A stretch of 36,190 nucleotides of DNA from IMG/VR virus record IMGVR_UViG_3300025769_016511, positions 1 through 36,190 of that record. One strand, given 5' to 3'. The notes beneath the pieces are model-generated. The model worked only from the letters and a program-made list of their open reading frames with translations. It ran no database searches and was not told where the DNA came from. Positions 16,691-23,412 of this stretch are shown here, in pieces. The DNA comes from a virus. Each line of letters starts with the position of its first letter. Position 1 is the first letter of the stretch. A program made the translations under genes and the position numbers.

Positions 16691-17029
16691 ATGTATAAAT
16701 ACAACGCAAAATTAGATAGGGTTGTTGACGGTGATACCGTTGATGCTTTAGTAGATTTAGGATTTGACACTTGGAAAAAAGTAAGAATTAGAATGATGGG
16801 GATGAATGCCCCAGAATCAAGAACTAGAGATTTAGAAGAAAAAAAATTAGGTTTAGCTGCTAAAGCAAGACTAATTGAATTATTAGGAGATGGTAATTTT
16901 ATTCTTCAATCTCATGGTGTAGGAAAATATGGTAGATGTTTAGGTACTATATTAATAGATAATATTGATATTAATAAAACATTAATTAAAGAAGGACACG
17001 CAACAGAATATTATGGGGGTGCTAGGTAA
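16691..17029 (+). CDS. Thermonuclease (staphylococcal nuclease-like, TNase)
   Basis: This 112-residue protein carries the SNase active-site pattern: VVDGDTVDAL, then VRIRMMGMNAPE with the Arg35-equivalent Arg and the Glu43-equivalent Glu, and GKYGRCLGTIL with the Arg87-equivalent Arg. The Asp40 position is Asn (NAPE), a form seen in other phage members. It is a calcium-type nuclease that would degrade nucleic acid, perhaps host DNA. The ATG at 16691 is chosen over an in-frame TTG at 16655, which would add residues from within the preceding hairpin. No signal peptide. Its end overlaps the next gene by 17 bases. Confidence 0.85.
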   Translation: MYKYNAKLDRVVDGDTVDALVDLGFDTWKKVRIRMMGMNAPESRTRDLEEKKLGLAAKARLIELLGDGNFILQSHGVGKYGRCLGTILIDNIDINKTLIKEGHATEYYGGAR

Positions 17030-18164
17030 AATAAAAAAAGGAATGTTTCCATTCCTAATTGGGTTTTCTGCCCTGTCAGTTTCAGCTTCGGCTGCTTTCT
17101 ACTCAGTTAGTGGCCTTAGCAAACTTTTTGCAGGTGCATCTTTTGAAGTTATTATAATGGCGGGTTCACTAGAATTTGCTAAATTAGTAACTGCTTCACT
17201 TTTATACCAATATTGGGATTCAATTAATAAAGTATTAAGAACTTATTTATCTATAGCTACTATAATATTGGTATTAATTACTAGTATGGGTATTTATGGT
17301 TTTTTAAGTGCAGCTTACCAAGAAACATATTCTAAATTATCAACAATAGAAAACCAAAAAAGTTTTATTCAAAAGAAAGCTGACTTTTATCAAAACGATG
17401 TAAACAGATATGATACAGAAATTGAAAGAATATCTAGTAATATTAGTACTTTATCTAATGCAAAAGCTTCGTCCATCCAAGTACGAGACACCTCGGTGGT
17501 TGGGGGCGTTAGATCAACAATCTCTACTACTGAGCTTAGAATGGCGCAGAATAGAATTAATATTGAGGAGGAGAATCGTAAATTGGCGCAAGAAAAAAGA
17601 ACAGTAGCATCTGATTCATTACAAAAATTTCAATTTCAAATACTGGAACTTGATAATAATAACGAAGTAGCTGGAGAATTAGGACCACTGCAGTATCTAT
17701 CGGGTTTGACAGGTACTCCTATGGATAAAATTATAAATTGGTTATTACTTATTATTATATTTGTATTTGATCCTTTGGCTATTGCTTTAGTAGTAGCAGC
17801 AAATTTTGCTTTTGATAAGGCTTACCCAAAAAAGAAATATAGAAAAAATCTATATGGAGAAGAAATAGAAGATATTGAAGTTAAAGATGCCGAAGAATTT
17901 AATACTTCAGATGAATTTGTAGATTATATAGATAATGTACAAAAAATAAAAGAATGGGAAGCAGCTGAAGAAAGAATGAAGTTTGTAGGACAAAATGGTA
18001 ATAGTGGAGAACATTATGACCAATTAGGTGCAAAAGAAGAACTTAAAAAATTAAATCTCCAACTCCAAGGTGATATTTCAGGGTGGAGAAGAAATAAAAT
18101 TCAGGATAGAATAAAAAAATTAAATATTTTTCTTTCCGAAGACGATCAAACAAAAACATATTAA
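17013..18164 (+). CDS. Four-pass membrane protein with long coiled coil
   Basis: This 383-residue protein was not assigned to a named family. Three hydrophobic segments lie near the N-terminus (about 11-40, 44-68, 78-102), then a long charged coiled coil (about 103-230, with NRINIEEENRKLAQEKR), a fourth membrane segment (about 238-267, WLLLIIIFVFDPLAIALVVAA) and a cytosolic acidic/basic tail. The motif FAGASFEVIIMAGSLEFAKL is distinctive. The start overlaps the nuclease gene by 17 bases; an ATG at 17043 is an alternative. Codons in 17460-17600 are noticeably GC-richer than elsewhere in the gene. It could organise a membrane-associated complex; the function is unknown. Confidence 0.75.
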   Translation: MGVLGKIKKGMFPFLIGFSALSVSASAAFYSVSGLSKLFAGASFEVIIMAGSLEFAKLVTASLLYQYWDSINKVLRTYLSIATIILVLITSMGIYGFLSAAYQETYSKLSTIENQKSFIQKKADFYQNDVNRYDTEIERISSNISTLSNAKASSIQVRDTSVVGGVRSTISTTELRMAQNRINIEEENRKLAQEKRTVASDSLQKFQFQILELDNNNEVAGELGPLQYLSGLTGTPMDKIINWLLLIIIFVFDPLAIALVVAANFAFDKAYPKKKYRKNLYGEEIEDIEVKDAEEFNTSDEFVDYIDNVQKIKEWEAAEERMKFVGQNGNSGEHYDQLGAKEELKKLNLQLQGDISGWRRNKIQDRIKKLNIFLSEDDQTKTY

Positions 18165-18166
18165 TA

Positions 18167-18198
18167 TTTGGCTTCCCCAAATAAAGGTCGTATATTTA
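18167..18198 (+). promoter_or_regulatory. Bacteroidota-type promoter with palindrome, head of the 7-deazaguanine block
   Basis: TTTG at 18167-18170 lies exactly 24 bases before TATATTTA at 18191-18198, which is preceded by GTCG. The TTTG begins the palindrome TTTGG-CTTCC-CCAAA, a near copy of the module at 6289-6320. The upstream gene ends 2 bases before, and the next gene starts 16 bases after the -7-like box. The arrangement suggests a co-regulated pair of transcripts: the replication and 7-deazaguanine blocks. Confidence 0.6.
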
Positions 18199-18214
18199 GG
18201 CAAATAAAAGTTAT

Positions 18215-18727
18215 ATGTACGATGTACCCATTTCTAGAAAACAGGTAGAAAAACAATTATCCCAATATCAGAAAATAAACTATAACCAATTTAGGTGGTG
18301 GCGTATGTATCAACCAAAAAACAAACCACTTGATAATAGGAAACCACTCCGTGATCGTATATTCAATGGTGATTTTGATTATTCATGTTATAAAGCCCAA
18401 CAATATTTAGTTGAATACCAATTGAATGATGTTTTTGAAGAATGTGGTAGAGATTATGGAAAATTTTTAGAAAAATCATCTGTTCAATTAGCTCGAAGAA
18501 AACGTTTGATGGAGGACTTTGAAAAGGATGAAGCTGAAAGACTACGTTCATTAATAACTGAATTTACAAAATACTTTAGATGTGATAGAGAACAAGTTGA
18601 AGAAGAAATGTTAAAATGCAGTGGTTCTCTGATAGATCTTTATTATATTATTGAAGAAAAGTATAAAATAGTCCATATGCCATATCCATTAAAGCGTAAA
18701 GGGCGACCTAAAAAATTAAGTATATGA
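18215..18727 (+). CDS. Hypothetical basic protein with AT-hook-like tail
   Basis: This 170-residue protein was not recognised. It is highly charged, with Trp/Tyr/Arg-rich N-terminal sequence (FRWWRMYQP) and a helical middle. The C-terminus KRKGRPKKLSI contains the GRP core of an AT-hook flanked by basic residues. It may bind AT-rich DNA, including the phage genome itself. It is the first gene after the promoter at 18167, and its TGA stop overlaps the ATG of the DpdA-like gene (ATGA). That coupling hints at a link to DNA modification, but this is inference. Confidence 0.6.
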   Translation: MYDVPISRKQVEKQLSQYQKINYNQFRWWRMYQPKNKPLDNRKPLRDRIFNGDFDYSCYKAQQYLVEYQLNDVFEECGRDYGKFLEKSSVQLARRKRLMEDFEKDEAERLRSLITEFTKYFRCDREQVEEEMLKCSGSLIDLYYIIEEKYKIVHMPYPLKRKGRPKKLSI

Positions 18728-19527
18728 AAGTAAGCCATGAAGTACCTCGCTGTTTATTAACAGCATCAACTGAATTTAATGATTATGATTATTGTTTACC
18801 CCACTTGTTAGATCAAGATGAAGAATATAAACAATATTTTATAAATGCTAGAGATAAAGGGAGATATGTTATAATGGATAATTCACTTCATGAGTTGGGT
18901 GAAGCATATGATTTTAACAGATTAAGATATTGGGTAAATGAATTAAAACCTAATGAATTTATGGTACCTGATGTTTGGATGAATTGTCATCAAACAGCAG
19001 CCCAAGCCAAATATTGGAAACAATTTGAATTCCCAGAAGAAACAAAGAAAATTGCTGTAATTCAGGGTGAAGATAAAAATCAAGCTTATTTATGTGCTAA
19101 TTTATTAGTTGGGTTAGGTTATGATAAATTATGTGTATCATACGGTGCTACTTGGTATAATGATTTCTTTCCACATAGTAATCCAGACATGGGAAAAGCA
19201 TTAGGTAGAGTACGATTTGTACAAGGTTTATTAAATCTAAAACAATTAAAAGATATTAAATATCATTTATTAGGTTGTTCAATACCTCAAGAATTTAGTT
19301 GGTATGATAAACACCCTAGAATAGAATCAATAGATACTTCAAATCCAGTAATGGCTGGGTTAGAAGATATACTTTATGATGATTATGGTTTAAATAAAAA
19401 ACCCAAAGCAAATATGAATGATTATTTTGATATTGACTTTAAAAAAGTTGATTATTTAAATATTATTCACAACACAACTAAATTTAGAGAAATTAACGGA
19501 ATATCAAAAATAAAAAAATATTTTTAA
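18724..19527 (+). CDS. dpdA: DpdA-like DNA guanine transglycosylase (TGT superfamily)
   Basis: This 267-residue protein has the barrel signature of tRNA-guanine transglycosylases and their DNA-acting phage relatives. YVIMDNSLHELGE (Asp52) fits the general-acid site. VPDVWMN (Asp83), IAVIQGE (114-116), LCVSYGA and HLLGCSIPQEF follow, and ESIDTSNPV (Asp204) fits the nucleophile. It is much shorter than bacterial TGT (about 375) and lacks the cysteine-rich zinc site. Its neighbours are queC, queD, queE and folE, so the likely role is swapping guanine in phage DNA for a 7-deazaguanine such as preQ0, protecting against restriction. The family call is from remembered patterns; DNA as substrate is inferred from context. 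Confidence 0.72.
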   Translation: MKVSHEVPRCLLTASTEFNDYDYCLPHLLDQDEEYKQYFINARDKGRYVIMDNSLHELGEAYDFNRLRYWVNELKPNEFMVPDVWMNCHQTAAQAKYWKQFEFPEETKKIAVIQGEDKNQAYLCANLLVGLGYDKLCVSYGATWYNDFFPHSNPDMGKALGRVRFVQGLLNLKQLKDIKYHLLGCSIPQEFSWYDKHPRIESIDTSNPVMAGLEDILYDDYGLNKKPKANMNDYFDIDFKKVDYLNIIHNTTKFREINGISKIKKYF

Positions 19528-19530
19528 ATT

Positions 19531-19716
19531 ATGGCAGAAGTAATAAAACACGCATTGGGACTTTGTGGAGAGCACTTTCATCCAAATATTTGGACACTTC
19601 TTTTAGGGGGAGTTGGAATCTCAACTATTTTTTCGTATGTTCGATTATATATAAAATGTAAATTTAAACAAGCGTTAGCCTATACGCAAAATACCTGGCA
19701 AATATTAAATAAGTAA
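19531..19716 (+). CDS. Small membrane protein between dpdA-like and queC genes
   Basis: This 61-residue protein was not recognised. One hydrophobic stretch (about residues 20-41, WTLLLGGVGISTIFSYVRLYI) is followed by a basic part (KCKFKQ). It starts 3 bases after the DpdA-like stop and ends 3 bases before queC, so it is inside the same transcript. Spacing and the A-rich leaders support a real gene. No link to base modification can be read from the sequence. Confidence 0.6.
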   Translation: MAEVIKHALGLCGEHFHPNIWTLLLGGVGISTIFSYVRLYIKCKFKQALAYTQNTWQILNK

Positions 19717-19719
19717 ATT

Positions 19720-20508
19720 ATGGCACATTGTGTAGTAAGTTTAAGTGGTGGAATGGATAGCAGCACCCTATTGTTAAGAGCTATCAATGAATACGATACA
19801 GTAACAGGTATCTCTTTTGATTACGGTCAAAAACATAAAGTAGAGCTAGAAAGAGCTCAATCATTAATTGATTACCTTGCAAGTAAAGGTCACAAAGTAA
19901 ATTATCGTCAAATTAAACTAGATGGATTAGTAGATTTACTAGATTCTGCATTAGTAGAAGGTGGAGATGATGTACCTGAAGGACATTATGAACAAGATAA
20001 TATGAAAGAAACAGTTGTTCCTAATAGAAATAAAATGTTTGCTTCTATTACTCAAGCAGTAGCATTATCTGTAGCAAATAAAAAAGAAGATGTCTGTGAT
20101 ATTGCTTTAGGAATTCATGCTGGTGATCATGCAGTTTATCCTGATTGTAGACAAGAATTTAGAGATGCAGATGATGCAGCTTTTAGAATGGGAAATTGGG
20201 ATGCTGATAAAGTAGGTTATTTTACTCCTTATTTAAATACTGATAAATTTGGTATTTTACAAGATGGAGAAATATTATGTAACAAATTAAATATTGAATT
20301 CGATGAAGTCTATTCTAGAACTAATACTAGTTATAAGCCTTTTCCTAGTGGGAACAGTGATTATAAATCTGCTTCATCTGTTGAACGAATTGAAGCTTTT
20401 ATTGCGTTGGGTAGGAAAGACCCTGTACAATATGAAGACGAAACTGGTCCAGTAGATTATGAAGTAGCGAAAGCCCATGTAGTTCAAGTTCTTGCTGAAT
20501 ATGTATAG
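19720..20508 (+). CDS. queC: 7-cyano-7-deazaguanine (preQ0) synthase QueC, without zinc cysteines
   Basis: This 262-residue enzyme of the PP-loop ATP-pyrophosphatase family converts 7-carboxy-7-deazaguanine to preQ0. The PP-loop is SGGMDSS (9-15), followed by FDYGQKH (33-39), PNRN (101-104), GIHAGDHAVYPDCR (131-144) and VERIEAFIALGRKDP (221-235). The zinc site normally has one Cys in a WSCY-like motif and a CxxCxxC just before VER. Here these read NTSY (Ser204) and GNSDYKSASS (211-220), so all four cysteines are gone. The fold must be held without zinc, or the chemistry may have shifted. It is in the same block as queD, queE and folE. Confidence 0.9.
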   Translation: MAHCVVSLSGGMDSSTLLLRAINEYDTVTGISFDYGQKHKVELERAQSLIDYLASKGHKVNYRQIKLDGLVDLLDSALVEGGDDVPEGHYEQDNMKETVVPNRNKMFASITQAVALSVANKKEDVCDIALGIHAGDHAVYPDCRQEFRDADDAAFRMGNWDADKVGYFTPYLNTDKFGILQDGEILCNKLNIEFDEVYSRTNTSYKPFPSGNSDYKSASSVERIEAFIALGRKDPVQYEDETGPVDYEVAKAHVVQVLAEYV

Positions 20509-20536
20509 TAATATATAAATTAAATAATTATTAGCA

Positions 20537-20680
20537 ATGCAAAAATCAGAACAAACAAACGGTAATACTCAATTGAATACTGAAAGAGACCAACTTAATA
20601 AGAGAGTTAGCAAATTTAGTATGTTAAGTAAATCTAAGAAAGTACAGTGGGACGGAATGAGAAGACATCGTACCATTTAA
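20537..20680 (+). CDS. Tiny basic protein
   Basis: This 47-residue frame starts at an ATG with an A/T-rich leader 28 bases after queC. It is polar, Asn/Gln-rich at the N-terminus and basic at the C-terminus (KSKKVQWDGMRRHRTI). No family was recognised. It fills an otherwise empty gap in a tightly packed block, and its end overlaps the possible N-terminus of the next small gene. Confidence 0.45.
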   Translation: MQKSEQTNGNTQLNTERDQLNKRVSKFSMLSKSKKVQWDGMRRHRTI

Positions 20681-20694
20681 TTTTAGGAGAGGCA

Positions 20695-20883
20695 GTGAAA
20701 AAATTTATAGAATTTTCTTTAATATGGTATAGTCAACAAATGGCAATCCCCTTTTGGGTTGTAGGTCATGTTCACCTTAGTATAAATACTTATAAAGACA
20801 TTCATGAAATAATTGCTAGTTTAGGTTTAAACCTCTTAGTAGCAATTGGGTTTATAATAGATTATAAAAAAAATGGGAAATAA
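20695..20883 (+). CDS. Small membrane protein, uncertain start
   Basis: This 62-residue protein (from the GTG at 20695) has two hydrophobic parts, WYSQQMAIPFWVVGHVHLSI and SLGLNLLVAIGFIIDY, and ends KKNGK. A GTG at 20647 would extend it into the preceding gene. The 20695 start is preferred because it limits the overlap and is preceded by AGGAG, one of the few Shine-Dalgarno-like sequences here. It overlaps the next small gene by 11 bases. No function was recognised. Confidence 0.5.
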   Translation: MKKFIEFSLIWYSQQMAIPFWVVGHVHLSINTYKDIHEIIASLGLNLLVAIGFIIDYKKNGK

Positions 20884-21043
20884 AAAACAAGAATTACCAG
20901 ATGCAAGAAAGCATCAACAAATAAGTTTCATTAAATCAGGTATCCGTATTTTAGGTTATGGAGCTTTATGGTGGAGCTTGGATATTGCAGTTACTTTACT
21001 TATATTGAGTGAAATAGTTGGAATAGGAGAAGAATTAGTATAA
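20873..21043 (+). CDS. Small conserved-looking membrane protein
   Basis: This 56-residue protein (MGNKKQELPDARKHQQISF...) has a basic N-terminus and one hydrophobic segment (about 27-50, LGYGALWWSLDIAVTLLILSEIVG), ending GEELV. Similar short proteins with a GYxALWW-like segment occur in marine phages, from memory. It overlaps the preceding small membrane protein by 11 bases and lies 16 bases before the thioredoxin gene. Together the two could form a small membrane complex; no function is known. Confidence 0.6.
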   Translation: MGNKKQELPDARKHQQISFIKSGIRILGYGALWWSLDIAVTLLILSEIVGIGEELV

Positions 21044-21059
21044 CAATTAAAAATTAAAT

Positions 21060-21302
21060 ATGAATAAAATTTATTATTTTAGTGCACCCTGGTGTGGTCC
21101 ATGTAAAATGTTAGGACCTGTAATGGATAAAAGTGGGTTACCTTTCCAAAAAATTAATGTAGATAATGATTCAACATTATCAGCTAAATATGGAATTAGA
21201 AATGTTCCTACTTTAGTAAAAGTAGATGCTAATGGAAATGAAATTAGTAGATTAGTAGGTAATAATCCTTTAGATAAAATTAAAATTTGGTATAATGGGT
21301 AA
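21060..21302 (+). CDS. Thioredoxin/glutaredoxin-like protein
   Basis: This 80-residue protein is a compact thioredoxin with the classical active site APWCGPCKM (Cys12, Cys15) and the cis-proline in VRNVPTLV-like sequence (RNVPTLVKVD). No signal peptide, so it is cytosolic. It is shorter than E. coli thioredoxin (108) and close to T4 NrdC (87). It could reduce the C-terminal cysteines of NrdA at 11686 or support redox steps elsewhere. Its end overlaps queD by 8 bases. Confidence 0.9.
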   Translation: MNKIYYFSAPWCGPCKMLGPVMDKSGLPFQKINVDNDSTLSAKYGIRNVPTLVKVDANGNEISRLVGNNPLDKIKIWYNG

Positions 21303-21759
21303 ATTTCAATCAAGCAAAGTATTTGACGGTTTTTCTACAGTATTCCGTCAATGGAAAGCAGAAACAACTCACTGTAGATTTGTACATGGTTATGGAATTT
21401 CATTTAAAGTATATTTTGAAGGAGAATTAGATGAAAGAAATTGGGTATGGGATTTTGGTGGAATGAAAAGAGCTAAAACTTTAATTGATGGTAAACAACC
21501 AAAAGCATGGATGGATTATATGTTTGATCATACTATGATTATAGCTGAAGATGATCCTGAAGTAAAAGCATTTCAACAAATGGAAGTTGCTGGTGTAGCC
21601 CAAGTGAGAATAATCCCAGCTACTGGTGCAGAAAAATTTGCTGAATATATTTATACTAAATTAAATAGTTTTGTTAAAGCTGAAACCGATAATCGAGTAA
21701 GAGTAACGAGAGTGAAATTTATGGAACACGGGAAAAATGCAGCAAGTTATAGTGAATAA
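21295..21759 (+). CDS. queD: 6-carboxytetrahydropterin synthase QueD-like
   Basis: This 154-residue member of the PTPS/QueD family makes 6-carboxytetrahydropterin from dihydroneopterin triphosphate, step two of 7-deazaguanine synthesis. Visible are FRQWKAETTHCRFVHGYG (His26, Cys27, His31), VWDFGGMKRAK (Asp53) and YMFDHTMII (Asp78, His79). In textbook QueD the zinc triad ends HGH; here it is HGY (Tyr33), a form remembered from other marine phages. His26 may replace the lost ligand. It is sandwiched between thioredoxin and queE with overlaps on both sides. Confidence 0.85.
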   Translation: MGKFQSSKVFDGFSTVFRQWKAETTHCRFVHGYGISFKVYFEGELDERNWVWDFGGMKRAKTLIDGKQPKAWMDYMFDHTMIIAEDDPEVKAFQQMEVAGVAQVRIIPATGAEKFAEYIYTKLNSFVKAETDNRVRVTRVKFMEHGKNAASYSE

Positions 21760-22588
21760 AAGTACAACAGTGAATGAAAAACCACTTAAAAAAATTAACA
21801 ATATGCACAAGCAATTAAAAAGGGTTACAGACTACGAAAAAAACTTACCCATTGTAGAAATTTACACAGCAGTACAATCAGAAGGATCAAGAGCAGGATA
21901 CCCTACAGTAGTCATTAGAACTACAGGGTGTACACACAGATGTTATTTTGGAGAAGGAGGATGGTGTGATAGTTGGTATACGAGCATCCACCCAGAAAAA
22001 GGACATTTTAATTTTAAAGATATTATTAAAGCATATGAGGATAACCCTCATATAAAGGAAATGATGTTAACAGGAGGATCTCCTACAATGCATCCCGCTT
22101 TAGTAAACGAATTAACCCATTTTGCTCATGAAAACAATATATTCATTACTATTGAAACTGAAGGAAGCCATTTCTTACCAACTGATTATCCTATTAATTT
22201 GCTTTCTATTAGTCCTAAGTTCTCCAATAGTGTACCTGTACTTGGGGTATCAACGCCTCAAGGAGCTGTTACAGATCAAAGAATGATCGATAGACATAAT
22301 AAACTTAGACTTAATTATGAATCGATAAAACAATCAATTGCTTACCATTCAGATTATCATATTAAACCTGTATGGGATGGAAAAGATGAAGGAGCATTAG
22401 CTGAAATTATGGAATGTATTTCTATATTAGACGTTAAGCCTGAAAAAGTATGGTTTATGCCTGCTGGAGATAGTAGAGAAGCATTATTTAAATCTTATCC
22501 TGTATTATTTGATTGGGTTAGAGATAATGGCTATAGAATGACATGGAGACCCCACATTATTGCTTTTGAAGACCAACGTGAAGTATAG
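21737..22588 (+). CDS. queE: 7-carboxy-7-deazaguanine synthase QueE (radical SAM)
   Basis: This 283-residue radical SAM enzyme rearranges 6-carboxytetrahydropterin to 7-carboxy-7-deazaguanine. The conserved entry is LPIVEIYTAVQSEGSRAGYPT (37-57), followed by the cluster cysteines GCTHRCYFGEGGWCDSW: Cys65, Cys69, Cys77, a CX3CX7C spacing instead of the canonical CX3CX2C. The GG motif is LTGGSPTMHP (111-120). The start overlaps queD by 23 bases; an ATG at 21803 (residue 23) would remove a non-conserved lead. The final base of its stop begins the GTG of a tiny downstream gene. Confidence 0.9.
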   Translation: MQQVIVNKSTTVNEKPLKKINNMHKQLKRVTDYEKNLPIVEIYTAVQSEGSRAGYPTVVIRTTGCTHRCYFGEGGWCDSWYTSIHPEKGHFNFKDIIKAYEDNPHIKEMMLTGGSPTMHPALVNELTHFAHENNIFITIETEGSHFLPTDYPINLLSISPKFSNSVPVLGVSTPQGAVTDQRMIDRHNKLRLNYESIKQSIAYHSDYHIKPVWDGKDEGALAEIMECISILDVKPEKVWFMPAGDSREALFKSYPVLFDWVRDNGYRMTWRPHIIAFEDQREV

Positions 22589-22731
22589 TGGACAAAGAAG
22601 AGGCATTAGAAATATTAGAAGAAATAGCAGATAATGTACATACATGCTGTGCCATAACAATGGAACCAGATGAAGTATTAGTATTAATAGATAAATTAAA
22701 AAGTTATATAGAAAATGGAGAACAAACGTAG
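22588..22731 (+). CDS. Tiny acidic protein between queE and folE
   Basis: A 47-residue frame starts at GTG in a TAGTG overlap with the queE stop and overlaps folE by 17 bases. It is acidic and helical (EEALEILEEIADNV, DEVLVLIDKLKSYIENGE) with a Cys-Cys pair (20-21). It fills the only gap between queE and folE, and the coupled start is typical of this genome. No family was recognised. Confidence 0.5.
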   Translation: MDKEEALEILEEIADNVHTCCAITMEPDEVLVLIDKLKSYIENGEQT

Positions 22732-23410
22732 AAAAGTTCACGAAGAACTAGAAGTTGTAAAAGTAGGTTATGCAAATGGTGTTGCAGAAGGATTTCCCTT
22801 TACAGATAAACAAAAATTAAAAATGATTAGTAATGCAGAAAAGGCTTATGGTAAGTTTTTAGATGCATTAAAATGTGATTGGAGAAATGACCCCAATTCA
22901 ATGGAAACACCTCGTAGAGTAGCTAAAGCTTATGTAAACGATTTATGGGCTGGTAGATATACTGCAATGTCTCCTATTACTTCATTCCCCTCAGATGGTT
23001 ATGACGGTATTGTTATAGAACGTAATATACCATTAACTTCAATGTGTTCACATCACCACCAAACAATTGGAGGTGTGGTTCATATAGGTTATATACCAGG
23101 AGAAAATGGTCAAGTAATTGGTTTATCAAAACTAAATAGAATTGTAGAATTATTTGGTAGAAGAGGTGCAATACAAGAACAATTAACATCAGCAATTCAT
23201 AATGCTGTAGATAAAATTACAGACGAAAATAAAGGAGTTATTGTTACTATAGTTGGAACACATAATTGTGTTAGTTGTAGAGGTGTTAAACACCAAGGTG
23301 CTGCAATGGTAACCACTAAAGCATCAGGTGTGTTTAGAGAAAATGATAACCTAGCTAGAAAAGAATTTTTTGATAGTTTAAAAATTAATAACGGAGGTCA
23401 CAATATATAG
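22715..23410 (+). CDS. folE: GTP cyclohydrolase I
   Basis: This 231-residue enzyme opens the pathway by turning GTP into dihydroneopterin triphosphate. Zinc and catalytic residues are in TSMCSHHHQTIGG (Cys111, His113, His114) and THNCVSCRGVKHQG (Cys185). VHIGYIPG and GLSKLNRIVELFGRR (136-150) are family hallmarks, and METPRRVAKAY (63-73) is the substrate-side helix. The length is close to E. coli FolE (222). It follows queD and queE, so the whole GTP-to-preQ0 route is encoded by the phage. Confidence 0.95.
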   Translation: MENKRRKVHEELEVVKVGYANGVAEGFPFTDKQKLKMISNAEKAYGKFLDALKCDWRNDPNSMETPRRVAKAYVNDLWAGRYTAMSPITSFPSDGYDGIVIERNIPLTSMCSHHHQTIGGVVHIGYIPGENGQVIGLSKLNRIVELFGRRGAIQEQLTSAIHNAVDKITDENKGVIVTIVGTHNCVSCRGVKHQGAAMVTTKASGVFRENDNLARKEFFDSLKINNGGHNI

Positions 23411-23412
23411 TT

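Noticed and set aside
17410-17607. A 65-codon + strand frame nested in the membrane coiled-coil gene
   Set aside because: It overlaps entirely with a clearly coding frame; the open stretch follows from the GC-rich codon patch there.
18351-18365. CGTATATTC inside the gene at 18215 as another promoter
   Set aside because: It lies within coding sequence encoding DRIFN and has no TTTG at the right distance.
18215-18727. gp55-type late sigma factor
   Set aside because: Size and charge are suggestive but no sigma region 2 pattern could be recognised.
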